Numbered from the stretch's first letter, positions 8,811-19,100 are shown. The stretch is 64,000 nucleotides of DNA from Flavobacteriales bacterium (GCA_016700415.1 CP065018.1:186001-250000); one strand, 5' to 3'. A program made the numbers and translations. The notes: generated from the sequence alone by a model not told the origin.

Positions 8811-9245
8811 TCAGACCTTCTGCACGCGCACGGCGTTCATGCCCTTGGGTCCGCGTTCGAGCTCAAAGCTCACTTTGTCGCCCTCGTTGATCTCGTCGAT
8901 CATACCGCTGATGTGTACAAAGTAACGCTCTTGGCTACCGATCTCGTTGATGAAGCCGAACCCCTTCGAGGTGTCGAAGAAGTCCAACTTGCCCTGGTGC
9001 ATGGGGTCCACGTCCACTTTTTCGCGTTTGGGCACGCCGAGCTCGATCTCGCTGGCGTCTATTTCAACCCTGTTGGCAGGGTCCGGCGGGGTGTCCACGA
9101 TCTGGCCGAACTCATCGACGTAGGCCATCATGGAGTCCAAGCTGCTTCCACCGGGATTGGCCTTGCGCTCTTCCTTCTTACGCTGCTTCTCTTGTTTCTT
9201 CTGCAATCGTTTCTTTTCCTTCTGCCGTTTCTCGAATGTTGCCAT
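8811..9245 (-). CDS. Cold-shock-domain protein with basic N-terminal extension
   Basis: 144 residues. The C-terminal 65 residues are a cold-shock domain: GKLDFFDTSKGFGFINE carries the RNP1 motif (KGFGFI), and RYFVHISGM the RNP2-like strand; the domain ends KGMNAVRVQKV. It should bind single-stranded RNA or DNA as an RNA chaperone. The first about 35 residues are extremely lysine-, glutamine- and glutamate-rich (KRQKEKKRLQKKQEKQRKK), a charged helix that likely increases nucleic-acid affinity. This layout differs from the 65-70 residue stand-alone Csp proteins and is common in Bacteroidota. The start at 9245 is fixed by the basic extension directly following it. Confidence 0.9.
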   Translation of the reverse strand: MATFEKRQKEKKRLQKKQEKQRKKEERKANPGGSSLDSMMAYVDEFGQIVDTPPDPANRVEIDASEIELGVPKREKVDVDPMHQGKLDFFDTSKGFGFINEIGSQERYFVHISGMIDEINEGDKVSFELERGPKGMNAVRVQKV

Positions 9246-9430
9246 GTGCTATCCCTGCATGGATGTTCCGTCCCGGGTGATCAATTGGCGCGGATCCTTT
9301 TCAGGAAAAGCACGCCGGTGGTGTTTGGGGCGGAAAGATGCAGGTGTGCGAAGATACGCTGTGTTGGGCACAGGTCCGTGAACATGCAGGATGAATGCGT
9401 CGGAATGGTCGCTCTCACGATCCGCAAAAC

Positions 9431-9466
9431 GCCGAAGGGCCGCCCATTTCTGGACGGCCCTTCGGC
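9431..9466 (-). terminator. Rho-independent-type hairpin after the 9495-13988 gene
   Basis: A perfect 12-bp inverted repeat (gccgaagggccg / cggcccttcggc) with a 12-nt loop, 29 bases beyond the stop codon of the large minus-strand T9SS gene. A short T run (gtttt) follows on the minus strand. Confidence 0.7.
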
Positions 9467-9494
9467 TCTTGGTATGATGGTTTCCTCGGTGGCC

Positions 9495-12400
9495 TTACCG
9501 GAGGATGCTCAACCGCTGGACGGTCTTCTGTCCGTTGACGGTGAAGTTCACCAAGTACACTCCGCTGGCGATGTCGCTCGGCAGGTCGAGGATGGTGGTG
9601 AAGCGCTCACCGCTGTTCCCGAACTCCTTGGCGAAGACCTGCTTGCCGTAGACGTTCTGGATGTCCACGATGATCTGCTGGTCCGCGTCCTGGATACCGT
9701 CGATGCTCAGGTTCACCTGGCTTTCACGCACCGGGTTCGGCCACATCGTCGCCGTTCCAGTGGCTTGTGCCATGCTGGCCTCGGGGCGGGGGTTGCCGTT
9801 GTTGATGGTGATCGTACAGGTCTGGCCGCAGAAGCCGCTGTAGGTGGCTCCGACTTTCACGTTCACTTGCACGTTGTAGGTGGAGCCGTTGACCATCGGA
9901 GGACGGTTGTTCCACTTCAACTGCAGGATGTAGGTGCTGCGGATGAAAGTTTCATCGTAGCCCTCGCTGGGGATGAAGATGCGGAACTGGTACTCCGTCG
10001 CGCCCACCACCGGCAAGGCATAGATGAAGCTGTTGTTGGTGTTGAAGGCGCGTTCCTCGCCGCAAGAGTGCCCGTAGGTGGGTGCGCTGATCAGCTCCGT
10101 GCAAGGCACCGTCGACGACATGGCCACTTCGCAACCCGTGCCAAAGTGCGCGCTGGCCAAGGGGCCGGCTTCGTTGGTGCGGACACGGACGAAGTACTTC
10201 ACGCCTGGCGTGAGCGGACTGGTGTGCATCTGGTTGAAGCGCACCTTGTTGGTGTTCACCGCGATCCGGCGGATGTACCCTTCGTCGGGGTCGGAGAACT
10301 CGAACTGGTAGCTGGACGCTCCGGCCACGTAGCGGCAATACACGTAGCTGTTCATGCTGAAATCGAAGATGCCGCAGGACTTGTTCGCGACCTGGGCGGG
10401 GCCGGGAGGCAGGCAGAAGCTGTGCCCGGACCCATAGGCCGGGTATGCCGGAGTGGAGCTGGGTGAATCGTAGCCGTTGGCGAAGTCATCGCCCATGAAC
10501 ACCTTGCCATCGGTGGTGCGTAACTGCCAGTAGCCATTGCCGGTGAGGCCGTCCCCGTATCCATCATAGAGATGGAATGTGTAACAAGCGTCAACCGGCG
10601 AGACCCCGATGCAGACCGTTTCGGTGACGAGGGTGTTGTTCTGCCCCGTGTAGGGGCCGCCATAGGCGACGGAAGCATTGAGGTCGTCCAAGACTTCCCA
10701 TGAGGTCTGATCGCCGTTGGCATCGGTGTGGATGGCCACCACGAAGGAGTTGCCCGGGCAGGCCAAGGTGGTTATGTCGATGGTGTTGGAGTTGGCCGAC
10801 GCACACGCACCGGATTCCGCGCGGACGCGGAAGTAGTACGTGGTGCTGGTGTTCAGGCCGGTCACGGATTGGGACGTGCCACCAACAGCCAGATCCTCAT
10901 ATCCCGGTAGGAAATACGGATCGATGTCGTTGAAGGCATGGGCGCCGAGGTAGCTCACATCGTCTTGGGCATACACGGCCCACTCACCGTCCAGCGTGGG
11001 AAAGGCAGCGGGCGGGTTGGCCGTTACGCCACCGGTGACATCGGGGTTGCGTACCAAGGTCTTGTTCAACGTGGTGCGGCCGCCGGTTCCGGTCCATTGT
11101 GTCCCGGGGTCTTCCCCGATCTTGCCGATAATGTCCAAGGTGTCACCGGTAGTGGTGTTCATCAGGAGAAGTGCGTCGTCCCCATTGAAGTTGCAGACAC
11201 CGGTGGTTGTTACGGTTCCAACGTATGCGGTGGCGGCGGAATTCGCATATACGATCGTGGCACCATTGGCCAAGGTGCCGGAGAGGGCTTGCACGGTCGT
11301 CGGGATAGTAACACCATTGGCGAAGAGCGTCAGGCTGTAGTTGGAGAGGTTCACGCTGGCACCCGTGCCGTTGAAGATCTCGATGTATTTGTTGTTGCTG
11401 CCACCTTCGACGTATTCGGAGATGAAGAGCTCACTGGCCACGACGGGCGTGCCGAACAGGGGCAAGGTGCTCACGTCAAGGCGATAGCCCGTCGCACCGG
11501 CCGCCGCGTTCCAGGTCGCAGTGAAATCGTTCGTGTTGATGGTACCCGGCATGGTGGCCTCGGGCGCCTCGATGGGGTCCGTCGTGAAGCTCTCCTCCGT
11601 GCCGTAGGACGTTCCGCCGTTATTGGTGCCGTATGCCACGTAGTAGTAGGTGGTGCATGGATCAAGGCCGGTGAGGGTGCTGGAGAAGTTGCCGCCGGAG
11701 ATATTTGTGCTGCTAACCGGTGTGCCGGTGCCGGGGGTAAAGCCCATGGAGGTGCTGTACTCGATCCCGTAGTCGGTAAGGGCCGAGCATCCTTCGTCGG
11801 TAAGGCTGCCGCTTACCTCTGCTTGGTCCATGCCCACTACGGTGCCACTGGTCGCCATCGTGGGCGGGGTATCGATGCCATCGCCGGTAGCGGCCACGGT
11901 GATGTCCGAGGCTCCGCCGCCGCCCACGGTGATGTCGCCGTCGTAGTTCTGCTCAAGCGTTGGCGTGAAGGTCACCCAGATGTCCTGCGAGAACGTGCCG
12001 CCGGTCTGAGGGATGGAGAGGGACGCCGTGTACGTTCCGAACTCAGTGGTCGAGTAGGTGAATCCGCTCAAAGCGGCCACGGTCACATCCACAAAGGCGG
12101 TGAGGTTGGTCCCGTCCACATGGAAGGCGAAGGGGCCGCCGTCCGCATTGAGGCAGATAGCGCCGAGATCTTCCAAGGTCCCGGCCGTGAGAATTGGGTC
12201 GATGCCGACCGCAGTGACCACCTCGATCGGGGTACTATTGATCGTGGTAGGGCATCCGCCGCCGGTGGCGCGCACGCGGAAGAAGTAGTGTGTAGAAGGG
12301 GTGAGTCCGGTGACACTGTATGAGGTCACGTTGCCCAGAATGAACGGGGAACCGGATACCATGGTCTCGCCGGTGCCGCTGTAAGTATGGCTGCCCAAGT

Positions 12401-13988
12401 CGGACAGTGAATTCATCGCCAAAGGCGTCCATTCACTGTCCAAGGTGGGGAATCCGGCTGCAGGGTTTGAGGTGACACCTCCTGTGATGGATGAATTCCG
12501 AACCAATGTTCCGTCTTTCGTAGTCCGTCCGCCAGTACCTGCCCACTCCGTTCCGGGGTCTTCGCCAATGCGACCAATGATGTCGAGCGTATCCCCCGTG
12601 ACATTGTTCAGTAGCAGTACGCCGTCGTCGCCATTGAAGTTGCAGACCGATGATGGCGTGGCACTAGGGTATCCGGTGGAGCTGGAGTTTCTGTAGACCA
12701 TGACCTGTCCGTTAGCCAATGTTCCGGACAGGATATCCGTTGACTGCGCGGGTATATTGCCATTGGCGAACAGCTGGATGGTGTAATCGGAAAGGTCCAC
12801 CGTAGCACCTGTGCCGTTGTATATCTCGAGGTATTTCTCAGTGCCTACGCTGCCTTCCATGTATTGGGAGAAGAACAGCTCGCTGGTGGGAATGGGTCCG
12901 TCGGTATATACGTCCAGCTCATAACCTGTTGCACCTGCGCTGGCGTTCCAGGTCGCGGTGAAGTCCTCGCTGTTGATGATGGCAGGCGTGGTGGCCACCG
13001 GAACGCCCAGCGCCTCGTTGTCGATCACCGTAAGGGTGTCAGTATGATTTGCGCCGACAAATGGGAACCCTTGGCCGCCTGTGATACCAGATATAGAGAA
13101 GTAGACATCCTCATCCCCGTTGCAGATCGCGTCGTCGTCCAAGGTGACGACAACGTTCTCGTCGTCAATGCTGCCCCCTCCGAAGATCACCGGTGTGGTG
13201 AAGGAAAACACACGGGTCGTGGCCCCGGAGGTACTGATGGTCACGGTGGTGGAATTGACCGGATCGGGGTTCGTGATATGGAGCGCAAGGTTGATGGGGC
13301 CGCCATCTTCAGCCACGCTGCCGGTGGTGCTGACAAATTCCACGGAGGTGTTCGATCCGGCCGCATTTACGGCACCTCCGATGGCAAGGCCGTATGAACC
13401 CGCCGAGACTGAATAGAATCCCCATCCGCCCGTCGTGGTCTGGCCGGAAGCGTAGTACCGCAATGTGATAGTCGTCCCTGCTGCCACGCTCTGCAAGGCG
13501 GACACCCCGCTCACATCGATCTGTGTCAAGGGTGTCGTGTTGCCGACGGTCACTTGTGGCGTCCCGATCAAAGTGAAGGTTATTCCATCGAGGCTGTACG
13601 CGAATTGATGGGTAACGCCCGGGCTATTGGCGAATGAAGCAGTGCCGTTGAATTTGGCATCGATGGTGGAGAGGGAGACGGCATATCCGGTGGCGGCACC
13701 GAGCGTGACTTCGAAGTAGTCCGTATTGCTGGTCGAGATGCCTTCATTCTTGAAGCCTTGGGTGCGGAACGAATTCGAACCCGAGCTTGAAGTAGCAGTG
13801 GCACCACGGGTGATGAGGTTCGACGATGAAAGATTGCCATCGAAGACGTCCGCAGCCGAAGTGGCCGGAGAGCTTTCGCCATTGAAATCCCACGCCGCGA
13901 TCTGTGAAAAGCCCATCAAGGATGCCGGTAAGAGGCAGCCGAGCAGAAGAAGGCGGTGAATGGACCGAAAGAGTCTGGATCTGCACAT
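9495..13988 (-). CDS. Very large T9SS type A protein with two lamin-tail domains and fibronectin III-like repeats
   Basis: 1497 residues from ATG 13988 (MCRSRLFRS), chosen over ATG 14030 because the signal peptide (to about residue 28, GFSQ) then starts with its basic cluster. After an N-terminal beta domain and a Calx-beta-like segment (VEFVSTTGSVAEDGG), two lamin-tail domains appear, each opening SELFxSxYxEG and containing YxEIxNGTGAxVxLSxYxxxLFANG, each linked to fibronectin III-like stretches (TPSTHYFFRVRA, NTSTTYYFRVRA). The end (ATMWPNPVRESQVNLSIDG ... QKTVQRLSILR) is a type A sorting domain. LTD-bearing secreted proteins are often linked to extracellular nucleases or adhesion; no catalytic domain is seen here. 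A promoter-like site lies upstream and a strong terminator downstream, so it is probably monocistronic. Confidence 0.88.
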   Translation of the reverse strand: MCRSRLFRSIHRLLLLGCLLPASLMGFSQIAAWDFNGESSPATSAADVFDGNLSSSNLITRGATATSSSGSNSFRTQGFKNEGISTSNTDYFEVTLGAATGYAVSLSTIDAKFNGTASFANSPGVTHQFAYSLDGITFTLIGTPQVTVGNTTPLTQIDVSGVSALQSVAAGTTITLRYYASGQTTTGGWGFYSVSAGSYGLAIGGAVNAAGSNTSVEFVSTTGSVAEDGGPINLALHITNPDPVNSTTVTISTSGATTRVFSFTTPVIFGGGSIDDENVVVTLDDDAICNGDEDVYFSISGITGGQGFPFVGANHTDTLTVIDNEALGVPVATTPAIINSEDFTATWNASAGATGYELDVYTDGPIPTSELFFSQYMEGSVGTEKYLEIYNGTGATVDLSDYTIQLFANGNIPAQSTDILSGTLANGQVMVYRNSSSTGYPSATPSSVCNFNGDDGVLLLNNVTGDTLDIIGRIGEDPGTEWAGTGGRTTKDGTLVRNSSITGGVTSNPAAGFPTLDSEWTPLAMNSLSDLGSHTYSGTGETMVSGSPFILGNVTSYSVTGLTPSTHYFFRVRATGGGCPTTINSTPIEVVTAVGIDPILTAGTLEDLGAICLNADGGPFAFHVDGTNLTAFVDVTVAALSGFTYSTTEFGTYTASLSIPQTGGTFSQDIWVTFTPTLEQNYDGDITVGGGGASDITVAATGDGIDTPPTMATSGTVVGMDQAEVSGSLTDEGCSALTDYGIEYSTSMGFTPGTGTPVSSTNISGGNFSSTLTGLDPCTTYYYVAYGTNNGGTSYGTEESFTTDPIEAPEATMPGTINTNDFTATWNAAAGATGYRLDVSTLPLFGTPVVASELFISEYVEGGSNNKYIEIFNGTGASVNLSNYSLTLFANGVTIPTTVQALSGTLANGATIVYANSAATAYVGTVTTTGVCNFNGDDALLLMNTTTGDTLDIIGKIGEDPGTQWTGTGGRTTLNKTLVRNPDVTGGVTANPPAAFPTLDGEWAVYAQDDVSYLGAHAFNDIDPYFLPGYEDLAVGGTSQSVTGLNTSTTYYFRVRAESGACASANSNTIDITTLACPGNSFVVAIHTDANGDQTSWEVLDDLNASVAYGGPYTGQNNTLVTETVCIGVSPVDACYTFHLYDGYGDGLTGNGYWQLRTTDGKVFMGDDFANGYDSPSSTPAYPAYGSGHSFCLPPGPAQVANKSCGIFDFSMNSYVYCRYVAGASSYQFEFSDPDEGYIRRIAVNTNKVRFNQMHTSPLTPGVKYFVRVRTNEAGPLASAHFGTGCEVAMSSTVPCTELISAPTYGHSCGEERAFNTNNSFIYALPVVGATEYQFRIFIPSEGYDETFIRSTYILQLKWNNRPPMVNGSTYNVQVNVKVGATYSGFCGQTCTITINNGNPRPEASMAQATGTATMWPNPVRESQVNLSIDGIQDADQQIIVDIQNVYGKQVFAKEFGNSGERFTTILDLPSDIASGVYLVNFTVNGQKTVQRLSILR

Positions 13989-14063
13989 GGGATGTATTTT
14001 TTTGATGGTTTGGTCTTCCGGATACCGCAATCAGTGATCGGGCCTTCCTTGGGTTTTGGGAAC

Positions 14064-14095
14064 CGAAACTATGTTTTTTTGCTATTCCAACAAAA
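14064..14095 (-). promoter_or_regulatory. Bacteroidota-type promoter for the 9495-13988 gene
   Basis: On the minus strand TTTTG (14095-14091) is followed, 19 nt later, by TAGTTTCG (14071-14064). This fits the Bacteroidota -33 TTTG / -7 TAnnTTTG consensus with one mismatch. Transcription would start near 14057, giving a leader of about 70 nt before ATG 13988. Confidence 0.45.
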
Positions 14096-14212
14096 CATTG
14101 TTGATGCTTTGTTCGTGTGTGCCCTCCAGCAATGAAGGATGTATTGTTGCGGTTCCGGAGGTTATGGGGGGAGCCCCCGTTCCGATAGCATTTCATAGGA
14201 GGGTGAGATCGG

Positions 14213-17200
14213 CTATTGCTTCACGAACCGCAGTCGAGAAACATCCCCGCCGTTTTGGAGGTCGACCACCAGCAGGTAACTCCCCGGCGCCAGGCCGACG
14301 ATGTTGAGCTGCGTGGTGTTCTCTTGCCGCAGGACCGCGTGCCCCAGCATGTCGTACACCACGACGTCCATCGGCCTGCCAGTGGCACTGGCCAGGAACA
14401 GTTCCGTGCTCGCCGGGTTCGGATAGGCCATCAAGCCCAAGTCCCCGGCGATCTCCGCAATACCGATCGCGTCGCCCACTTCAAGGGAATATTCCTCGGC
14501 CTGTCCATCGTTGTACACGGCACACGGGTCGGAGGCGTAGTTGTTCGCGTTCATCAAGATCCGCATCCGGAACGTGCCGACGGCCGCTGCGGGCGGTACC
14601 GTGATGGGCAACGACGCCGGGCTTTCGCAGGCAACGCCGGTGATCGTTCCCACGCTCGCCACGGTCTCGAACACACCATTGCCGTCCCAGTCGAAGAATG
14701 AAGATACGAAACCCGTGCCTCCTCCGGCATTGCCACGGACCGTGAGCGTGTACGTGTGTCCTTGAAAGACTTGGGCCGTGAAGGTGCTGAAGTCCTCAAA
14801 GCCGGGGCTGCTGTTGAGCGTTCCGTCCGAGGCATGGTCCAGATCGGCAAAGCTCGTGTTACAGATGGGCAGCACCGTGTTGTTGAAAGCCACCCCGGTA
14901 CAATAGCAATCCACAGGTGGTGCGAGGTCCACTAGCCGGGGCATACTGAACGTCGCACCGGCGGCAGCACAGGTGACCTCGGCCCGGTACCATGTGGGGG
15001 CCGACAGTGAAGTGGTGAAGGTGGCCTCATCACTGTTTCCCGGGGCATCGGTCCAAATGGCCCCGTCGGTGCTGCGCTGCCATTGGTAGCTGATGCCGGT
15101 CTCGAGGGTCACCGTCCCCATACCGAGCGTGAAGGGTGTGTTGGGGCAGATGCTGTCGGGGCCCGTAGTGTTGCCGGGTTGGGGCAACGCATTGCAGACC
15201 GGTGCGGTCGCAACATGGATCAAGTAATCCTCGCCTTGGCCCGAAACGTAGGTGTCGCACGGGTCGGAGGGAATGTTGAAGTCGCCGATCAGCACGCGCA
15301 TCCGGCTGTTTCCGGCCAGTGCGAACATGGGCACGGCCACCAGGGCGGTGAGTTCCGTGGTGCAGCTATTACTGGTGATGCTTCCCAATGGGACGGAGGT
15401 ATCAAAAACGCCGTCCTGATTCCAATCGAAGAAGGCCACCACTTGGGAAGTTGTGATGTCTGAATAGCCCTTCACCGAAAGGGGATAGGAGAAGCCGGTG
15501 ACCACTTCGCCCGGCGTGGTGGCGGTAAAGTCCTCCAAAGGGAAGGTGCCGCTACTGCTGTTGTCGATCCCGGCGAAGGACACATGGCAGATCGGTTGTA
15601 CTTGGTAGCTAAAGCTGAGCGTGTTGCAATAGCAGTCCGTCGGTGCGTTGATGCCGACGTGCAAGGGGGCGCTGGCCGTGGTCCCGGCCACGTCACAGGT
15701 CATCTGTGCCCTATACCACATGGGTTCTGTTTGTGAGGTCGAGTAATGGCTTTCCATACTGTTCCCGGGTGCTTCGGTCCAGATGCTTCCATCGGTCGAG
15801 AATTCCCATTGATAGCTTATTCCGACCGATGACGAGGGGTTATCCAGGCCCATGGTGAAGAGGACATCAGGGCAGGCATGATCCGGACCGGTGGTGTTGC
15901 CCGGCGTTGGCAGCGCATCACAGAGGTCCGGAAGCGTGACATTCACCAAGTAGTCCTCGGCCTGTCCGTAGCTGTATGTGGCGCAAGGGTCCAACGGGGA
16001 AGGCCCCGCGTTCTTGACAACGCGCATCCGGGAGGTTCCCTCCAACGCATCAATGGGGACACTGATGATCCCGGTTGCGGGCACGCCGCAATCCGTGTTG
16101 GTGATGCTGCTCAACGGAACGGCGGCATCAAACTGGCCGTTCTGGTCCCAGTCGAAGAAGACCGTGATCCGGTCGGTCAGATTTCCGTTGGTATTTCCGG
16201 TCACGCCGATCGGGAATTCCGAACCCGCCACAAGTTCGGCGGCTGGCACATCGGTGAAATCTTCCACCGCCGGTGAGCCGTCCACTGCGCCGGGGCTGTC
16301 GTTGTCAATGCCCGCGAAAATGACCTTGCAGATCGGTTCCACCTGTGCAGTGAAATCCACGCTCGTACAGTAACAGGTGTTGAACGGATCGGTCGCGACC
16401 AACAAGGGCGTGCTGGTGCCGGTGCCTGCGGCATCACAGGTCACCTGCACGCGGTACCAAGTATCCGAGGCCTGCGAGGTTGAATAGCTTGTTCCCGTGC
16501 TGGCGCCGGGCGCGTCGGCCCAGATGCTTCCGTTGGTCGAGGTCTGCCATTGCCGGGAGATCCCATTGGTCGTGGTGGGGTTTCCCATGCTCAACGTGAA
16601 CAGGATCCCCGGACAGATGCTGCCTGGCCCCGTGGTGGCGCCGGGCATGGGCACTTCATCGCATACCACTGGAGCACTTCCGACGAATTGGATCTGTGCG
16701 ATCGCGCCGTCCGGTCCTTGGTTTGCGGGCGGTGGAGAAGCGGGGTCAGGGTTGATCGCATCGTTCTGGAACAGCAAACCACGGGCTGCTCCCGTCTGAA
16801 ATGCCGACCACTGGGCCGTGCAGTTGAAACCAACACTATTTTCATCAACGGCCACCACGATGTTGCTCGTGCCGTCCCAAGTGAATGGTGCGTCCAAAGT
16901 GATGTCCATCCATGAGCCGGCCACCGGTGTGACCGTTCCGGTGTAGACCTGTTCCAGCGACGGGAATGGCACCCAGTCCGTTTGGCTGTTGAAGGCCGCT
17001 TGGCCGGTGTTGCCCAAGTACACTGTCCAGTTCGACCAGGAGGAAGGATCGGCGGAGCCGCCCTGGTACTTGAAGCGGATGTGCGTGATGGTGGGGCTTC
17101 CGTTGTATTCACTGGCGAGGTAGATCTGCTGGGAGTAGTTGTACCCATAACAGGAATTGATGGGGTAGGAGCCATCCGCGTCCGGGCCATTGCCGATCTG

Positions 17201-18925
17201 GTAGGTCCCCGGTGTGAAGTCTGCCGGTCCTGCCCACGTGCTTTGGTCCGCATCGGAGCATCGGCTTCGCACCCATACATGTACAGGTATGCCCTCTGCA
17301 AGGCTGGTCAACGGTTGGCTGATACCGGGCACGGCCGTGAAGTTGGGCGTGGTCCCGGCGTCCGGTGGCACCGTGCTGGTGCTGAAGTAGACATCGTAGC
17401 CATCGGCGGGCGGATCCGCCGGGGCGTCCCATGAAACGGACCCCGCGTCCAGGCCCGTTGCAAAGGCGGTGAGTTCGAGCACTTGTTCACACGTTGGTGA
17501 CAAAACCAAGTGGATGTCGTCCAGGAACATCTGCCCCGGGTTTCCTCCGGACATGGCGAAGTAGTGGAAGCCGATGTAGTACACGCCGGTGTCGTCCGGC
17601 GTGAAATCCACAGTGTTGGCGAGGGTGTTCACGGTACTGATGGAGAGGTGCTCCGCGATCATGGCAATGGTGTCCAATGCGGTGCGCCCGGTGCCGTAAT
17701 AAACGGAAAGGTTGTCTTGTGTGGCAAGGTTGCCGTTGCCGTATTGGTAGGAGAGGCGATAGCTCGTTCCTCCTTGCAAGTTCAGCCCTGTGGTGAAGAG
17801 CCAGGCGTCCGGGTAGAAGACTTGGTCGTATGCGGCATGCGCACAATTCCCGCTCATGCCCGGAAGCGAGGCGGCCGTTGTGTTCCACATGCCGCCGACC
17901 ACGGCTTCCGAGGAGAAACAAGCGGGGATCGCGGGAGGCGTGCTTCCGCCGAAGTTCTCCGTGTAGGGGATCCCGTCAGCCTCACAAGGGGTGCGCACTT
18001 CCACGGCATAGCTCCACAACGAAGGCGATCCGTCGCAGGTGCCGCGCACATAGATGAAGAACGCGGTGTTCGGCAGAAGGCTCTCCACAGGAGTGGCCGC
18101 CAAGCCCGAGACGACATTACCGGCTGCAAATAGACCTGTAGACCCGGATCCGGGTCCGCCGCTGCTTCGCACCTCGTAGGAATAACTGTCCGAAGCGTTG
18201 TCGGTCCACGTAAGATCGAGGGAAGTGGGGGTGATATGCTCCACCGTGAGGCCGGACGGAGGCAGGCAAGAGGCCACCGCACCTTCGAACTGTATCTGAG
18301 GCAGGATGTCCGATGGTCCGATGTTGGCGACCGGAGGTGAGGCCGGGTCCGGGTTCACCGGGTCGCTGCGGAACAGCAACGCTCTCTCGCTGCCGGCATT
18401 GTACGCCTTCCATGCCGCGGTGCAACCAAAGCCCGGGCTGTTCTCATCGATGGCCACCACCACGTTCTGGACGCCGTCCCAAGGGAAGGGCGTATCAAGC
18501 ATCAGCTCCATCCAATTGCCGATCACCGGTTGGACGGTCCCTGAGAACACCTGTTGCAGCTCGGTAAAGGGCACCCAATTGGAGGTCCCGCTGAAGCCCG
18601 CCTGTACTGTACTGCCCATGTACACGGTCCAATCGTTCCAGCCGGTGCCGAGGTCGTCCGCCCCGGCCACATGATGGAAGCGGATCGCCGTGATGTCGCC
18701 GGCCACACCGCTGGTGGCAGTGATCTCATCGGCCAAATAGATCAGCTGGGAATAGTTGTACGTGTAACAGGAGTTGATCGGAAGATCAGGCGTTGTCACA
18801 CTCCCGTTGCCGATGGTGATGGTGCCGGTCTGTCCGTTCACTTGCGCCGCGAAGAGCAGGAAGACGGGCAGGAGGTGCAAAAACCGGTAAGAAAGTGTCA
18901 GTGGACGAGGAGTGTGATGGGCCAT
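14213..18925 (-). CDS. Very large T9SS type A protein with repeated GEVED-type and Ig-like modules
   Basis: 1570 residues; signal peptide to about residue 32 (NGQ). The first about 200 residues (GNGSV ... PINSCYTYNYSQLIYLADE ... NVVVAIDENSPGFGCTAAW) recur as a second copy around 570-770, an internal duplication. Between them are a fibronectin III-like unit and a jelly-roll-type segment (SYQYGNGNLATQDNLSVYYG). From about 780 on, Ig-like units of the form ISYQWxxSTDGxIWxxAPG alternate with GEVED-type modules (FFDWDQNGQFD, FFDWNQDGVFD, FFDWDGNGVFE; each followed by CxxYxxGQAEDYLV or a close variant), at least three copies. The tail (MAYPNPASTELFLASATGRP ... GDVSRLRFVKQ) is a type A sorting domain. 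A surface or matrix protein is likely; no enzyme motif is visible. Confidence 0.88.
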   Translation of the reverse strand: MAHHTPRPLTLSYRFLHLLPVFLLFAAQVNGQTGTITIGNGSVTTPDLPINSCYTYNYSQLIYLADEITATSGVAGDITAIRFHHVAGADDLGTGWNDWTVYMGSTVQAGFSGTSNWVPFTELQQVFSGTVQPVIGNWMELMLDTPFPWDGVQNVVVAIDENSPGFGCTAAWKAYNAGSERALLFRSDPVNPDPASPPVANIGPSDILPQIQFEGAVASCLPPSGLTVEHITPTSLDLTWTDNASDSYSYEVRSSGGPGSGSTGLFAAGNVVSGLAATPVESLLPNTAFFIYVRGTCDGSPSLWSYAVEVRTPCEADGIPYTENFGGSTPPAIPACFSSEAVVGGMWNTTAASLPGMSGNCAHAAYDQVFYPDAWLFTTGLNLQGGTSYRLSYQYGNGNLATQDNLSVYYGTGRTALDTIAMIAEHLSISTVNTLANTVDFTPDDTGVYYIGFHYFAMSGGNPGQMFLDDIHLVLSPTCEQVLELTAFATGLDAGSVSWDAPADPPADGYDVYFSTSTVPPDAGTTPNFTAVPGISQPLTSLAEGIPVHVWVRSRCSDADQSTWAGPADFTPGTYQIGNGPDADGSYPINSCYGYNYSQQIYLASEYNGSPTITHIRFKYQGGSADPSSWSNWTVYLGNTGQAAFNSQTDWVPFPSLEQVYTGTVTPVAGSWMDITLDAPFTWDGTSNIVVAVDENSVGFNCTAQWSAFQTGAARGLLFQNDAINPDPASPPPANQGPDGAIAQIQFVGSAPVVCDEVPMPGATTGPGSICPGILFTLSMGNPTTTNGISRQWQTSTNGSIWADAPGASTGTSYSTSQASDTWYRVQVTCDAAGTGTSTPLLVATDPFNTCYCTSVDFTAQVEPICKVIFAGIDNDSPGAVDGSPAVEDFTDVPAAELVAGSEFPIGVTGNTNGNLTDRITVFFDWDQNGQFDAAVPLSSITNTDCGVPATGIISVPIDALEGTSRMRVVKNAGPSPLDPCATYSYGQAEDYLVNVTLPDLCDALPTPGNTTGPDHACPDVLFTMGLDNPSSSVGISYQWEFSTDGSIWTEAPGNSMESHYSTSQTEPMWYRAQMTCDVAGTTASAPLHVGINAPTDCYCNTLSFSYQVQPICHVSFAGIDNSSSGTFPLEDFTATTPGEVVTGFSYPLSVKGYSDITTSQVVAFFDWNQDGVFDTSVPLGSITSNSCTTELTALVAVPMFALAGNSRMRVLIGDFNIPSDPCDTYVSGQGEDYLIHVATAPVCNALPQPGNTTGPDSICPNTPFTLGMGTVTLETGISYQWQRSTDGAIWTDAPGNSDEATFTTSLSAPTWYRAEVTCAAAGATFSMPRLVDLAPPVDCYCTGVAFNNTVLPICNTSFADLDHASDGTLNSSPGFEDFSTFTAQVFQGHTYTLTVRGNAGGGTGFVSSFFDWDGNGVFETVASVGTITGVACESPASLPITVPPAAAVGTFRMRILMNANNYASDPCAVYNDGQAEEYSLEVGDAIGIAEIAGDLGLMAYPNPASTELFLASATGRPMDVVVYDMLGHAVLRQENTTQLNIVGLAPGSYLLVVDLQNGGDVSRLRFVKQ

Positions 18926-19045
18926 GGAATGGATGAAAAAGGAACAGGTGGTAGATCTGCACGTTTGTGCCGGTTTCCTTATGCGTCGAATTTAAGGTCG
19001 ATGGCGCAGTTCCGGATCATGATCCGGGGCGGGAGGGTGGAAAGA

Positions 19046-19075
19046 AAAAGGCCCCCCGATGTCGGGAGGCCTTTT
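19046..19075. terminator. Bidirectional terminator-like hairpin
   Basis: Inverted repeat aaaaggccccccga / tcgggaggcctttt, 13 of 14 pairs, with a 2-nt loop; A and T runs flank the stem on both strands. It lies 26 bases beyond the minus-strand stop at 19101 and can terminate that gene. Confidence 0.75.
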
Positions 19076-19100
19076 CGTTCAATGTTAACCGGAACACTGC

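Noticed and set aside
8694..12323. Long plus-strand frames (8694-10466 and 10938-12323) over the cold-shock and first giant T9SS genes
   Set aside because: They are opposite genes with a signal peptide, repeated domains and a sorting tail; their own composition has no protein-family character.
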